Origin: CBDDKZ01 sp965230415 | Lineage (GTDB): Bacteria > Bacteroidota > Bacteroidia > Cytophagales > JAAEPT01 | NCBI GenBank assembly: GCA_965230415.1 | Contig: CBDDKZ010000005.1 | Span: 1,426,001-1,490,000, forward strand | Length of the DNA: 64,000 bases | Reading direction: 5' to 3' | In this document: positions 27,372 to 37,577 of the stretch, in pieces | Position numbering within the stretch: the first letter of the stretch is position 1 | Layout: every line of letters begins with the position of its first letter | Notes under the pieces: generated by a model | Seen by the model: only the letters and a program-made list of their open reading frames with translations | The model's database searches: none | What the model was told of the DNA's origin: nothing | Translations under genes and position numbers: made by a program

Positions 27372-28463
27372 TTATTTAATGATATCCCAAACTTTAATCT
27401 GGTCTGCTTTTGTAATTCCTTTCTTTATTTCGATGTTAATACCATCTGATAAGCCTGTTTCAATATACTTCTTTTGAAACTGCTGTTTTCCGGTTTCCAC
27501 TTCCACGTAAGGTTTCTTGTTTTCATCAAACTGAATGAGTGCTTCATTTATAGCAAACACTTTTTCTTTGCGTTCCAAGATGATGTCTGCATTGGCGCTA
27601 TACCCTGCCCTCAGGAAGACATCCTTTCTGAGTTTCACCTTCGCCTTTATAGCAAAATTTATAGCCCCGTTATCTTCTACTCCCTTTGGTGCGATGTACT
27701 CCAATTCCGCATCAAAGGTAACATTTGGAATGGCTCCGATTGTTAATGCTAAAGGCATTCCCTCTTTGACTTTTCCTACTTCAGATTCATCCAGAATACC
27801 TTCAAAAATCATTTCCTTCATATCGGCTACCGACGCTACTGTGGTACCATCATTGAAATTATTGCTCTGTATCACTGAAGTACCTTCTTTAACAGGTATA
27901 TCGAGTATCATACCTGTAATTGTCGAGCGGATTATAATATTACTGTTGGATGATGAACTTTTAGAGGCTCCTTTTTTTATCAGTGATAAATTGTCTTCCG
28001 CAGCACTTAATTCTTGCTTGGCTCTTGACAAACTCAATTCATATCCCTGAAATTCTATCGGAGTAATAAGTTCTTTATCCAGTAATGCTTTTTGCCTGTC
28101 AATTTCTTTTTGAGCATCTGCCAGCACTATCTTCGCCTGCTTCACCCGGTCTTCGGCATTGGCCAGACTCAGCATATCCGGAACCACCTGTATGCGGGCA
28201 ATGCGATCGCCTTTCTTAATGGGTTCCCCGGCTTCGACAAAAATCTCCTCGATAATACCAGAAATTTTAGGCTTAATCTCTACTTCCTCTCTGGGCACAA
28301 TAGCCCCTGTAGCCACGGTTTTTCTTATAATTTCAGTGGTAAACGCCTGTTTGGTATCATAGACGACAGGTTCTTGTTTTGACTTATTACGTACATAAAC
28401 AATTGTAAAGACAATACCGGCAGCAATTATTCCCAGTATAATTATAGTTCTAAACTGTTTCAT
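27372..28463 (-). CDS. Periplasmic adaptor (MacA/HlyD family)
   Basis: 363 residues. An N-terminal membrane anchor (8-25) is followed by a lipoyl/barrel-sandwich half (VEIKPKISGIIEEIFVEAGE), a helical hairpin (about 100-165, with DRVKQAKIVLADAQKEIDRQ), the second lipoyl half, and beta-barrel plus membrane-proximal domains. This is the membrane-fusion protein of an ABC-type tripartite exporter, bridging the permeases to TolC. The hairpin is of MacA length. Confidence 0.92.
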   Translation of the reverse strand: MKQFRTIIILGIIAAGIVFTIVYVRNKSKQEPVVYDTKQAFTTEIIRKTVATGAIVPREEVEIKPKISGIIEEIFVEAGEPIKKGDRIARIQVVPDMLSLANAEDRVKQAKIVLADAQKEIDRQKALLDKELITPIEFQGYELSLSRAKQELSAAEDNLSLIKKGASKSSSSNSNIIIRSTITGMILDIPVKEGTSVIQSNNFNDGTTVASVADMKEMIFEGILDESEVGKVKEGMPLALTIGAIPNVTFDAELEYIAPKGVEDNGAINFAIKAKVKLRKDVFLRAGYSANADIILERKEKVFAINEALIQFDENKKPYVEVETGKQQFQKKYIETGLSDGINIEIKKGITKADQIKVWDIIK

Positions 28464-28508
28464 TTTTCAAGGTCTCTTTTTGTAAGACACAACACTATTA
28501 ATAATTAT

Positions 28509-29777
28509 TTAAGCATTCCTCAATGCATCGATCGGTTTTATACTGACTGCTCTTTTCGCCGGTATAAATCCTGCAAGCGCACCTGCAACTACTAACACTA
28601 CAAGAGCTGTTAAAATCACATTTAAATCCACCGTAGGATGTATGAACATGGTATTGGATCCGGGGTTACCAGAAGGAGCGGTAAGCATATCCAAAAGCTC
28701 AACACCCCAGACACCAATAAGCAAACCTACTATTCCTGCCACCGATGTTAATAAGACAGACTCTGATATAACCTGAGAAATAATAGATAGGTTGGTAGCT
28801 CCTATAGCACGTCTTATTCCCAGCTCAACCGTTCTTTCCTTGACGATTATTAACATGATATTGGACACACCAATAACACCAGCCAACAAAGTACCGATAC
28901 CTACTACCCAAATAAGTATGCGGATACCACTAAACATGTTTACCATGGATAAGTATTGTTTTTGAAGATTGAAATGACCAAAAGCCAGCGCATCATCAGG
29001 GTGAATATGATGTCTTTCTGCCAGAATTCCGAGCGCAACCGGTTCTATATCCGATACTTTCACTCCGGGTTTAGAGGTTATTGACAACCAATGTACAGTA
29101 CTACCCATGTGAAATGCATTCTGGAATGTTGTCAATGGAATGTTCACGGCATTTATATACCGCTCCGACCGTTCACCACTTGAGGATGTACCTGCTACGC
29201 CAATAACCTTGAAACTCACTCCCTGAATTTTGATATAAGTACCAATCACGTTTTCATTCTTATCATATAGATCTTCCCAAACAGTTTCCCCTATGACTGC
29301 TACTTTCCTTTTTTCTTTAATATCCAGTTCATTAATGAACCTGCCTTTAGGAAATGAAAGTGGCATTATTTTTCGAGCATCGGGCTCGTCACCGTAAATG
29401 GAATATGCTACGGCTTCACTTTTGTAAGACACCATCGTGTTTATACCGAAACCTCCTAATTGGATGCGAGGTGCCAACACTTCGATTTCGGGAATGGCAG
29501 CACGTATTGCTTCAACATCGCCATTATCAAAAGTAAAAGTCCGGCCCGGTTGAAATCCCTCATGTGCCACGGTTGTTACACGCGGCCACATAAACATGGA
29601 GTTGGTAGCATAGCCACTAAAACCCGCATTAATACCATTGACAAGACCCTCTCCTGCACCCATCATTACAGACAACATAAGTATGCCCCAGAGTACGCCG
29701 AGCCCCGTTAGAGCCGTACGCAACTTATTGCGCCCCAGCACAACCAAAATTTCATGTATTCGATCAATATCAAACAT
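28509..29777 (-). CDS. MacB-type ABC transporter permease (second of pair)
   Basis: 422 residues. Topology of MacB/FtsX permeases: one N-terminal helix (about 20-40), a large periplasmic domain (about 45-285), and three C-terminal helices, including LLAGVIGVSNIMLIIVKERT and the RAIGAT coupling-helix segment. It lacks a fused ATPase; that is encoded separately at 31011. It starts two bases from its sister permease and shows the same layout, so the two presumably form a heterodimer. Confidence 0.92.
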   Translation of the reverse strand: MFDIDRIHEILVVLGRNKLRTALTGLGVLWGILMLSVMMGAGEGLVNGINAGFSGYATNSMFMWPRVTTVAHEGFQPGRTFTFDNGDVEAIRAAIPEIEVLAPRIQLGGFGINTMVSYKSEAVAYSIYGDEPDARKIMPLSFPKGRFINELDIKEKRKVAVIGETVWEDLYDKNENVIGTYIKIQGVSFKVIGVAGTSSSGERSERYINAVNIPLTTFQNAFHMGSTVHWLSITSKPGVKVSDIEPVALGILAERHHIHPDDALAFGHFNLQKQYLSMVNMFSGIRILIWVVGIGTLLAGVIGVSNIMLIIVKERTVELGIRRAIGATNLSIISQVISESVLLTSVAGIVGLLIGVWGVELLDMLTAPSGNPGSNTMFIHPTVDLNVILTALVVLVVAGALAGFIPAKRAVSIKPIDALRNA

Positions 29778-29778
29778 A

Positions 29779-31008
29779 TTACTCTTCCCTCAGGGCTTCT
29801 ATGGGTTTCACATTGGCAGCACGAATAGCAGGATACAAACCAGCCAGTACTCCCGACAATATCAATATCAATGTAGCCGAAATAGCGGTTTTGAAATCAA
29901 CGCTGGGATGACTAAACATTGGCCAGTCCTGCGCTATTCCATCCACGTAATTGAGCAACAATGCTCCCAGAAACAGCCCTACATAACCGGCTACGCTCGT
30001 TATCAATAAAGATTCCTGAATAACTGTAGTAACAATATTCCAGGGAGTTGCTCCCAGGGCCTTTCGTATTCCAAATTCTTTTGTACGGTCTTTTACAGTG
30101 ATCATCATAATGTTACTCACCCCAACAATCCCCGCTAAAATTGTTCCTATTCCAATACACCAAATGAACAAAGTAATACCATCCAGCATACTCTGTGTGC
30201 GCTGGTAAGCTTTTAAATGATCACGCACGCGTAGTGCCCGCTGATCATCGGGGTCAAATTGATGGCTAGCAGCCAGTGTCTCCCGAATAATCTTAACGGA
30301 TTGTTCACTGGCACCTTCGCTGGGATCGGCTATGGTCACCAACATCTGATCAATCTGTGGCTTACCTATATAAACACGTTGTGCAGTTGTTAAGGGCAGA
30401 TAAATAATTTCATCTTCGTCTTCGTTACCTTCATCGCGATAGGTCCCCACAATTTTAAAGCGTACTTTGTTCATAGTAAGGTATTCTCCTAAAATTTGTT
30501 CGCCCGGTTCAAAAAATTTCTCTGCCACAGGGTCGCCTATGATACATACTTTACGGTATTCATCTAAGTCTGCCTCGTTCAAAAAACGGCCACTTGTAAG
30601 AATTGAATTTTCTATATAACGATGTTGAGGGTTCACAGCTCTGGTTTTGAAAGAGACAGTGGTGTTGTTTCTGGAAGTAATCAGATTAAAATGCATGCGT
30701 GCCGATCCGTACTCATCGTTTGGCAGCTTTTGTCGTACCATTTCAAAATCGCTGGTAGCCAATTCTATTTTTTTGCCGGGCTGTGTTCCTTTATAAGGTT
30801 TGGAAACGGATCCTGTCCGGATAAAAATACTATTTACGGCATCATCTTGAAATTCATTTCCTGCTCCATTACGAAGGCCTGTCCCGGTTCCCAGTAATAT
30901 AATCAACATAAAAATACCCCAGCACACACTGAACCCGGTTAGAAACGTTCTCAAACGATTCTTCCTTATTGTTTCAAATATTTCCTGCCAGCGGTCGAGG
31001 TCAAACAT
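29779..31008 (-). CDS. MacB-type ABC transporter permease (first of pair)
   Basis: 409 residues, paralogous to the next gene: N-terminal helix in FLTGFSVCWGIFMLIILLGT, a periplasmic core domain, and C-terminal helices with TILAGIVGVSNIMMITVKDRT and RKALGAT. The stop codon lies two bases from the ATG of the second permease and the gene starts two bases after the ATPase gene. Members move peptides, macrolides, lipoproteins or signalling compounds by a mechanotransmission cycle; the cargo here is unknown. Confidence 0.92.
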   Translation of the reverse strand: MFDLDRWQEIFETIRKNRLRTFLTGFSVCWGIFMLIILLGTGTGLRNGAGNEFQDDAVNSIFIRTGSVSKPYKGTQPGKKIELATSDFEMVRQKLPNDEYGSARMHFNLITSRNNTTVSFKTRAVNPQHRYIENSILTSGRFLNEADLDEYRKVCIIGDPVAEKFFEPGEQILGEYLTMNKVRFKIVGTYRDEGNEDEDEIIYLPLTTAQRVYIGKPQIDQMLVTIADPSEGASEQSVKIIRETLAASHQFDPDDQRALRVRDHLKAYQRTQSMLDGITLFIWCIGIGTILAGIVGVSNIMMITVKDRTKEFGIRKALGATPWNIVTTVIQESLLITSVAGYVGLFLGALLLNYVDGIAQDWPMFSHPSVDFKTAISATLILILSGVLAGLYPAIRAANVKPIEALREE

Positions 31009-31010
31009 AA

Positions 31011-31670
31011 TTATACAATCAATCCGTCTTTGAGACGTATTACACGTTGTGTTTTTTCAGCAATATCTTCTTCGTGTGTCACGATTATGGTTGTTATACC
31101 TTCGGCGTTTACTTCTTTTATCAAATCCATCACTTCATGACTTGTTTGAGAGTCGAGCGCACCTGTGGGCTCATCGGCCAAAATCACTTCCGGGCTGGTT
31201 ACCAGCGCCCTGGCAATAGCCACACGTTGCTTTTGCCCTCCGGAAAGTTCGTTAGGCATGTGTTGTGCCCATTGGGCTAACCCTACCTTTTCCAGGTATT
31301 CCATAGCCATTTTGTTTCGTTTGTTTCTGGATATTTTCCTATAATACAAGGGCAGGGCTACATTTTCAAGGGCGTTCTTGAAATTTATCAGATTAAAAGA
31401 CTGGAACACAAAACCTAATGTCTCATTTCTGAGGCGAGCTGCTTCATTCTCGCTCAGATTTTTTACCAGCCTGCCTCCGAGCTCATAGGATCCTTCATCA
31501 TAATTGTCCAAAATCCCCAAAATATTTAATAAAGTAGACTTCCCCGATCCCGACGATCCCATAATGGATACCAGTTCGCCCGTATTTATAGTAAGGTCTA
31601 TACCTTTGAGAACTTCCAGTTTATTTTTTCCTACGGCGTAGGACTTCCGGATACCTTTAAGTTGGATCAA
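31011..31670 (-). CDS. ABC transporter ATP-binding protein (LolD/MacB type)
   Basis: 219 residues, cytoplasmic. Walker A GSSGSGKST (38-46), Q-loop region FVFQSFNL, signature LSGGQKQRVAIARAL, Walker B VILADEPTGALDS and switch histidine in IIVTHEED. The start is TTG 31670, the only initiator before an in-frame stop upstream. First gene of the exporter operon, powering the two MacB-type permeases. The 60-base gap to feoB downstream of the feo genes leaves open whether transcription continues from feoAB. Confidence 0.94.
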   Translation of the reverse strand: MIQLKGIRKSYAVGKNKLEVLKGIDLTINTGELVSIMGSSGSGKSTLLNILGILDNYDEGSYELGGRLVKNLSENEAARLRNETLGFVFQSFNLINFKNALENVALPLYYRKISRNKRNKMAMEYLEKVGLAQWAQHMPNELSGGQKQRVAIARALVTSPEVILADEPTGALDSQTSHEVMDLIKEVNAEGITTIIVTHEEDIAEKTQRVIRLKDGLIV

Positions 31671-31733
31671 TTTTTTCGTTTTTTCCTTGTACTATGCAAA
31701 GGAACATAAAATTGTCAATATATGTTCACTTTC

Positions 31734-33851
31734 TCAGCTTAATAACTGAAAACTAATAAGAGCACAGACATATGCTAATCCGGTCATGTACAACAACTGC
31801 AAAATTGCCCATTTCCAGGATGCGGTTTCCTTTTTCGTGATGGCCACGGTACTCATACATTGCATAGCAAAGGCGTAAAAAATGAGTAGAGACATGGAAG
31901 TAGGAATATTAAATACCTTTTGGCCTGTGGCCGGGTTAATTTGTGCCGCCAGCCGTTCTTTTATAGTTCCATCGTCATCTGAACCTACGCTGTACACCGT
32001 AGAAATGGTACCTACAAAAACTTCGCGCGCAGCAAAAGAAGTAATTAGTGCGATACCTATTTTCCAATCATAACCCAAAGGTTTAATAGCTGGTTCGATT
32101 GCTCTCCCAAAATGACCTATATAAGAGGCTTCAAGGCGTGCTCCATCTATTTTATTTTGCAAACTATCGCTTGACATACTTGCATATTCTTCTTTAATGG
32201 AATTTTCTGCTTCTAACATGGCATCTCCAGGGCCGAAAGTGGAAAGGACCCATAATACGATTGAAATGGCCAATATGATACGACCGGCTTCCCAAACAAA
32301 CGACTTACTTTTGTCAAATACGATATGAGCAATATTCTTAAAGTGCGGCCACCTATAGGCTGGCATTTCTATTATAAAGAAGCTCTTACCCTTATTTGTA
32401 ACAAACCCTTTCATTATAAATGCGGTAAGCAAAGCAGCAGCAAAGCCCAGGGCATACAAACCTAATAAGGCCAATCCCTGAACATTTATAAAACCTAAAA
32501 CCGTTTCGTTCGGCACAGCTATTCCAATAAGTAGCGCATAAACCGGCAACCTGGCAGAACAGCTTATCAGGGGTGACACGAAAATGGTAATTATTCGGTC
32601 TCTTGGGTTTTCGATGCTCCTTGCAGACATTATGGCCGGAACCGCACAGGCTGCGGAAGAAACCAGAGGCACCACACTCCTGCCATTGAGACCAAATCCT
32701 CTCATGAGTTTATCCATTATAAACATTACCCTGGACATATAACCGCTCTCTTCCAAAAGACCTATCAATAGAAACAGGAAGGCAATTTGAGGAATGAAAA
32801 TCACTACACCACCTATTCCCGCAATGATACCGTCAACCAGCAAATCGGTAAGCATTCCTTCTTTCATTACGTTCCTTAAAGCTGATTGCGCTAGTGAAAT
32901 TCCAGTGTCGATCCAGTCCATAGGGTAGGAAGCCAGTGAAAATACAGATTGAAATATGATGGCCAGGACGAAGAAAAATAATAAGAACCCCCATAGTGGG
33001 TGTATTACAACGCGATCTATCATTTGAGAAACGCGCAATTGTTTGTTATTTTCTTGTCGTTTTGGAAGCAGGCGATCTAGAAAGGCATCTATCGATTCAT
33101 AACGCTGCCTCACTTCTTCCATCTTCAACTCAGCAATACTTTTTTGCAGCGTATTTCGAATGGCTATTAACGATTGACGCTCTCCATCCGAATAACCACG
33201 TGCTGCTGATCTGGTCTGTAATAGATGTTGCAAAGCATGGTAGGAAGTTTTACATATAAAATGAGACTTGATTTGTTGCTCAGCATCCTCTCCCATTGCA
33301 CCCGCTGCATCATAAAACGTCCATTTACAGGAAGTATCAGGCTCCAAAATTGCGTGTTTTAAGCGACTAATACCTATACCTCTGCGCGCATCTATTTCTA
33401 CCGCATTAATTCCTAATAATTGATCAAAGCGTTCCTTTTCTATTTTGATGTTCGCTTTTTCCGCCTGTTTCACCATATTGAGCGCTACGACAAAAGGAAC
33501 TCCCAGATCCACAACCTGCGAAAAAAGCAATAAATTTCGCTTTATGCTGGTCTCATCCAGAATAATAACCACTACATCAGGATATTCCGGCTCCAATGTA
33601 TTGGCCAGGTAATCAGCAACAACATGTTCATCCCTGGATTTGGGATATATGCTATAAGTACCAGGCAAGTCTATTATTTCTGCTTCCGTAAATTTATCAA
33701 GCCTGCAGTAGCCCTTCTTTTTGTCTACCGTAACTCCGGCAAAATTACCTACTTTCTGTTTTAAACCAGTTAGTTGATTAAAAAGTGAGGTTTTTCCTGC
33801 GTTGGGATTACCGACCAATGCTACTTTTAATGCTTTGCTTTCTGCGCTCAT
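31734..33851 (-). CDS. feoB: Ferrous iron transporter FeoB
   Basis: 705 residues. N-terminal G domain with G1 GNPNAGKTS (14-22), the switch region FAGVTVDKK, G3 DLPGTYS and G4 ALNMVKQAEK; then a helical spacer and a membrane region of two Gate motifs (VPLVSSAACAVPAIMSARS and SPLISCSARLPVYALL) with the conserved cysteines. It imports Fe2+ across the inner membrane. It starts directly after the feoA stop (TAAATG). Confidence 0.97.
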   Translation of the reverse strand: MSAESKALKVALVGNPNAGKTSLFNQLTGLKQKVGNFAGVTVDKKKGYCRLDKFTEAEIIDLPGTYSIYPKSRDEHVVADYLANTLEPEYPDVVVIILDETSIKRNLLLFSQVVDLGVPFVVALNMVKQAEKANIKIEKERFDQLLGINAVEIDARRGIGISRLKHAILEPDTSCKWTFYDAAGAMGEDAEQQIKSHFICKTSYHALQHLLQTRSAARGYSDGERQSLIAIRNTLQKSIAELKMEEVRQRYESIDAFLDRLLPKRQENNKQLRVSQMIDRVVIHPLWGFLLFFFVLAIIFQSVFSLASYPMDWIDTGISLAQSALRNVMKEGMLTDLLVDGIIAGIGGVVIFIPQIAFLFLLIGLLEESGYMSRVMFIMDKLMRGFGLNGRSVVPLVSSAACAVPAIMSARSIENPRDRIITIFVSPLISCSARLPVYALLIGIAVPNETVLGFINVQGLALLGLYALGFAAALLTAFIMKGFVTNKGKSFFIIEMPAYRWPHFKNIAHIVFDKSKSFVWEAGRIILAISIVLWVLSTFGPGDAMLEAENSIKEEYASMSSDSLQNKIDGARLEASYIGHFGRAIEPAIKPLGYDWKIGIALITSFAAREVFVGTISTVYSVGSDDDGTIKERLAAQINPATGQKVFNIPTSMSLLIFYAFAMQCMSTVAITKKETASWKWAILQLLYMTGLAYVCALISFQLLS

Positions 33852-34085
33852 TTATTCATTTTCAACTTCTATTGTTGCAGCATCTTCCAGACGCATCGAC
33901 AGACGGTACCCGCATACTTCGATACAAACGGGGCCGCCAAAAGGTGCTCTGTTGCATAAAAGTACTTCACAACCCGGAACGCAACCCATTTCTGCCAATT
34001 TTAATGATAGTTGTTCCTCTTTTAAATCCACAATCACCGCTAATTCGCCCGCTTTTAAATCAGCGATTGTTTTCTTTAACTGCAC
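33852..34085 (-). CDS. feoA: Ferrous iron transport accessory protein FeoA
   Basis: 77 residues, SH3-like fold. Typical pattern: a regulatory loop KEEQLSLKLAEMGCVPGCEV followed by APFGGPVCIEVCGYRLSMR. It assists FeoB at the cytoplasmic face. The start is GTG 34085, with an in-frame stop four codons upstream. It immediately precedes feoB with no gap. I could not identify a convincing Fur site in the 276 bases upstream. Confidence 0.93.
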   Translation of the reverse strand: MQLKKTIADLKAGELAVIVDLKEEQLSLKLAEMGCVPGCEVLLCNRAPFGGPVCIEVCGYRLSMRLEDAATIEVENE

Positions 34086-34361
34086 TACGCTTATTTAGAT
34101 AGATTATAAACAGCCACAATGTACGAGTTTAACAAAGAATAAACAACGACAAATTACAGGCATTTCCGGAACTATTAGGTAAAAATACGCTGTTATACGG
34201 TAACATTTGGCATTAAATTTGTATATACAAGGTAAGTGATTACCAGTACACTTAAGCTTAAAATGGATTTAAGATATAATTAATGCATTTAAGCTATCAT
34301 CACGTAATAATTACAGTAGAAAAACGTTAAACTATTTTAAACTAAAAAAAGGTAAAGTAAC

Positions 34362-34598
34362 ATGGACCCAAAAGAACTAAAGAAAGAACTAATTACATCC
34401 ATTAAAAAAGTCAACGACGAGCAATTACTAACAGACTTGTATTGCCTCCTCAAAAATGTAGAAAATGATAAGCAAACAGTTTTGAACGACCAAGATGTGC
34501 ACAATGAATTGACTGCATTTAGCGTAGCGCTGGATCAGGGACAATTTTATAGTGATAGCAAAGGTCAAGACGATATTGAGAATTGGTTGTATATCTAA
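34362..34598 (+). CDS. Small acidic protein resembling an orphan antitoxin
   Basis: 78 residues. The N-terminal half (KELKKELITSIKKVNDEQLL, then a helix to LLKN) resembles the helical N-terminus of small Bacteroidota antitoxins that open RelE/ParE-type toxin pairs. The C-terminal half is acidic and ends in ENWLYI. No toxin gene follows in the 106 bases before galT. A TAAATTTG at 34214-34221 fits a -7 element about 140 bases upstream. Antitoxin identity is a weak inference; it could equally be an unrelated small regulator. Confidence 0.6.
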   Translation: MDPKELKKELITSIKKVNDEQLLTDLYCLLKNVENDKQTVLNDQDVHNELTAFSVALDQGQFYSDSKGQDDIENWLYI

Positions 34599-34704
34599 CA
34601 ACTGCGTACCGGTCACCAAACACTGTCAACTGTCAACCCACTACCTTACGCGCCCTAAACTCAAGAACGCTTACACTAACAGAATAAACAGCGACTTTTT
34701 GTTG

Positions 34705-35721
34705 TTAAACTAAACCTTTCAATATTGAAGCCGCTTTTTCTGGGGTTAAATCACGCTGAGGTTCAGCGAGCATTTCGTAGCCTACCATAAACTTTTTTAT
34801 GGAAGCCGACCTCAATAAGGGGGGAAAAAAATGCATATGTACTAACCACTCCGGGTAATAACTACCTGTTGTGGGTGCTTGGTGTATGCCTGCAGAATAG
34901 GGAAAAGAACATTCGAATAATCGATCATAAGCTTTTGTAATACTTTGTATTGCATATGCGAAGGAGGTAATATGTTCTGATTTGAATTCTGAAATATTAC
35001 TTGCAGCAAAATTAGGTATAATGAGTGTTTCATAGGGCCAAACAGCCCAGAACGGGACAAGAACCGCGAAATACTCATTTTTGTATACAATGCGTTCATC
35101 AGCCTGAATTTCCTGTTCGAGGTAATCCAGAAGCAGTATGTGCTTATGTATCTCGTAATAATGTAATTGTTGTTTTCCTTCTTTCTGAAGTAGTTGAGGG
35201 ATCGATTCTTGTGCCCATATTTGCCCATGTGGATGTGGATTACTACAACCCATAATCGCCCCCTTGTTTTCAAATACCTGGACGTAGTTAATATGAGGTT
35301 CGGCTGCTAGCAATTTAAATTCTTTAATCCAGGTAACTATTACATCTTGAATTTCTTCGATGGACATTTTCGGCAGACTTTTTGAGCTGTCCGGTGAAAA
35401 ACACACTACCCGGCATTTTCCTCTTTCTGTTTTGGCACGCAATAGCCCCCTTTCAAAATTGATCGTACTGTTGTCATCTAACAGGGCCGCAAAGTCATTA
35501 TCAAAAACATAAGTACTGCTGTAATCCGGATTTATTATTCCATTACTTCTTTGATTGCCCGGAAGCAGGTAGTTGGATTCACTGTCGATATGCTCCTCCT
35601 CTGTCTTCTCTAATTTTCCATTCCACGGACGTTTATCTCTATGGGGAGAGACCAACACCCACTCATCACTTAACGGATTGTAGCGTCTATGAGGAAGTTC
35701 CTGAAATTCCTTAGGAATCAT
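34705..35721 (-). CDS. galT: Galactose-1-phosphate uridylyltransferase
   Basis: 338 residues, Leloir pathway enzyme exchanging UMP between UDP-glucose and galactose-1-phosphate. The nucleotidylated-histidine motif is present as NPHPHGQIWA, and the substrate segment RRYNPLSDEWVLVSPHR opens the protein. Zinc-binding cysteines of some orthologues are not obvious here. Its start lies inside the end of galK (11-base overlap), so the two are co-translated. Confidence 0.95.
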   Translation of the reverse strand: MIPKEFQELPHRRYNPLSDEWVLVSPHRDKRPWNGKLEKTEEEHIDSESNYLLPGNQRSNGIINPDYSSTYVFDNDFAALLDDNSTINFERGLLRAKTERGKCRVVCFSPDSSKSLPKMSIEEIQDVIVTWIKEFKLLAAEPHINYVQVFENKGAIMGCSNPHPHGQIWAQESIPQLLQKEGKQQLHYYEIHKHILLLDYLEQEIQADERIVYKNEYFAVLVPFWAVWPYETLIIPNFAASNISEFKSEHITSFAYAIQSITKAYDRLFECSFPYSAGIHQAPTTGSYYPEWLVHMHFFPPLLRSASIKKFMVGYEMLAEPQRDLTPEKAASILKGLV

Positions 35722-36889
35722 ATGCTGGTATATTCATTTTACTTACACCATTACTAATTTTCACTGGTGTAATTGCTACTTCGCGATCGAATTGATGGTA
35801 AAAATTTTCGGCAATAGTATTTAAAATTTCTTCTTTACCTTCCTTTTTGACAATATTTATTGTACATCCTCCAAAACCTCCACCCATCATCCTGGAACCA
35901 ATAATTTCTTGGTGTTCTTTTGCCGCATCAACAAGAAAATCGAGCTCAGGACAAGAAACTTCAAAAAAAGACTTCAGGCTTTCATGGCTTTGATATAAAC
36001 AGTGACCGAAGCCTGTTAAATCTCCATTGTTTATACAATCGGCCGCATTAATAGTACGTTGTATTTCCTTCACAACGTGAACAGAACGTTTGTATAATTT
36101 TATACTCAAGTTGTGCTGTGCAATTTCAAGATCCGAAATCTTTACATCACGAAATGAGTCGTAAGTAGGGTTCAGTGTTTTAAAGTATTCCATAGCCTGC
36201 TCACACTCCGAACGTCTAATATTATATTCTGTTGCACTCAAGTCGTGAGTCACGGTACTATCAATGAGCACTAACTCGTAATCCTCCAAAAAGAGCGGAA
36301 TATAATTAAAACTGAGATCCTGACAATCTAATAGGAGCGCATTTCGCTTTTTACCCATTAATACAGCAAACTGGTCCATAATACCACAATTCACACCGGC
36401 GTATATATGTTCAGCCTTTTGACAGATTTGAGCAAGATCTTTTTTATCATAGTTCAAATGAAGCAACTCGTTGATTGCCGAAGCAAGACCACAGGTCAGT
36501 GCTGCGGAAGAAGATAATCCAGATCCAATGGGTATATTACCGCCAAAAACCACATTAACACCCGGTATATCGTGATCTTTAGACATAAGATCTAAAACCC
36601 CATAAACATACGATCGCCAATTCCCTGCTTTACTCTTCTGGGCTCCAAGCACAAATTCAAAATCTTCATCGAGATCGTCGGCTACAAAATGCATTTTATC
36701 GGAACCATTAAGTTCCACCCCAAAATAGATACCCTTATCTATGGCTGCCGGCAATACAAGGCCATCATTATAGTCTATATGTTCACCAATCAGATTTATA
36801 CGTCCGGGAGCAAAAAATACGATGGGCTGTTGATCAAACGCCTGATAAAAGACGCTTTCAATTAGTTGGGTATTTGCTGTATGGCCCAT
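35711..36889 (-). CDS. galK: Galactokinase
   Basis: 392 residues, GHMP kinase phosphorylating galactose at C1. The galactokinase signature GRINLIGEHIDYNDG (28-42) is followed by the ATP-binding GSGLSSSAAL (about 118-127) and the C-terminal MGGGFGGC. First gene of a galK-galT pair; no regulator or epimerase is adjacent. Confidence 0.96.
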   Translation of the reverse strand: MGHTANTQLIESVFYQAFDQQPIVFFAPGRINLIGEHIDYNDGLVLPAAIDKGIYFGVELNGSDKMHFVADDLDEDFEFVLGAQKSKAGNWRSYVYGVLDLMSKDHDIPGVNVVFGGNIPIGSGLSSSAALTCGLASAINELLHLNYDKKDLAQICQKAEHIYAGVNCGIMDQFAVLMGKKRNALLLDCQDLSFNYIPLFLEDYELVLIDSTVTHDLSATEYNIRRSECEQAMEYFKTLNPTYDSFRDVKISDLEIAQHNLSIKLYKRSVHVVKEIQRTINAADCINNGDLTGFGHCLYQSHESLKSFFEVSCPELDFLVDAAKEHQEIIGSRMMGGGFGGCTINIVKKEGKEEILNTIAENFYHQFDREVAITPVKISNGVSKMNIPAYDS

Positions 36890-37026
36890 TACTCTCTGTT
36901 TTAGTTGATAACACTTTTAATTGATGGCAGTTGTTTTACCATACGCAACAAATAACACCAATCAATGTAAATGGGAGAAGATTAAATTGTTAGCAGAAAG
37001 TAAACTTTTATATTAAATCCAGTACA

Positions 37027-37497
37027 TTAATTAAGGCTTGAATGGATCCAATTATTTATTACATCGAGTAAAATATCAATGAAAAATGAGAAAATAACAG
37101 ACCAGAACAATGCACTAATAAACATGTTCACAATTATTTTCTTACGAGGTACTCCAAACGAAGCTGCAATTAAAGTCCCTCCAATGGGAGTGAACAATAG
37201 GGGGGTTAAAAATGCTACTCCACGAATACCAAAACTGGTCCATATTTTTACAATCCGCCGTTTTTTTTTTGTGAAAACCCGGTAGTTTTTCTTTCTCCTT
37301 TTTCTACGAGCGATCCTGTCACGAACCCGCCCACCTAAAAAGGAAAAGATAATAACAGATAGCATTGTTCCTAAAGTAGTTAGCGCCGCAGTGACAAGAA
37401 AATGGAAGCCAAAACTCTTCCCTATAGTAGGTCCTCCAATAAATTTGAACATACTGGTTCCAACAACAATCAAATACTTAGTGATTTCATCACCCAT
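37027..37497 (-). CDS. Small integral membrane protein of unknown function
   Basis: 156 residues with four probable membrane segments: residues about 10-25, 30-52, a helix pair around FGIRGVAFLTPLLFTPIGGTL, and a C-terminal helix ISALFWSVIFSFFIDILL. A strongly basic cytoplasmic loop (RDRIARRKRRKKNYR and onward) lies between the second and third. The PLLFTPIGG segment is reminiscent of the small multidrug export family, but I cannot confirm membership. It lies 80 bases downstream of the antiporter on the same strand. Confidence 0.7.
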   Translation of the reverse strand: MGDEITKYLIVVGTSMFKFIGGPTIGKSFGFHFLVTAALTTLGTMLSVIIFSFLGGRVRDRIARRKRRKKNYRVFTKKKRRIVKIWTSFGIRGVAFLTPLLFTPIGGTLIAASFGVPRKKIIVNMFISALFWSVIFSFFIDILLDVINNWIHSSLN

Positions 37498-37577
37498 GCC
37501 TAATAAAGGAATGTTTTTTATTCAAGAAAGGTTCCGGGTTGGTAGTTAATTAATTGTACGCTGTTTTGTATTAAATG

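Noticed and set aside
26061..31670. Exporter operon as part of the MNIO biosynthetic cluster
   Set aside because: Adjacent and same strand, but the MNIO operon has its own promoter element and lies downstream of a complete generic MacAB-TolC set; a functional link is not supported.
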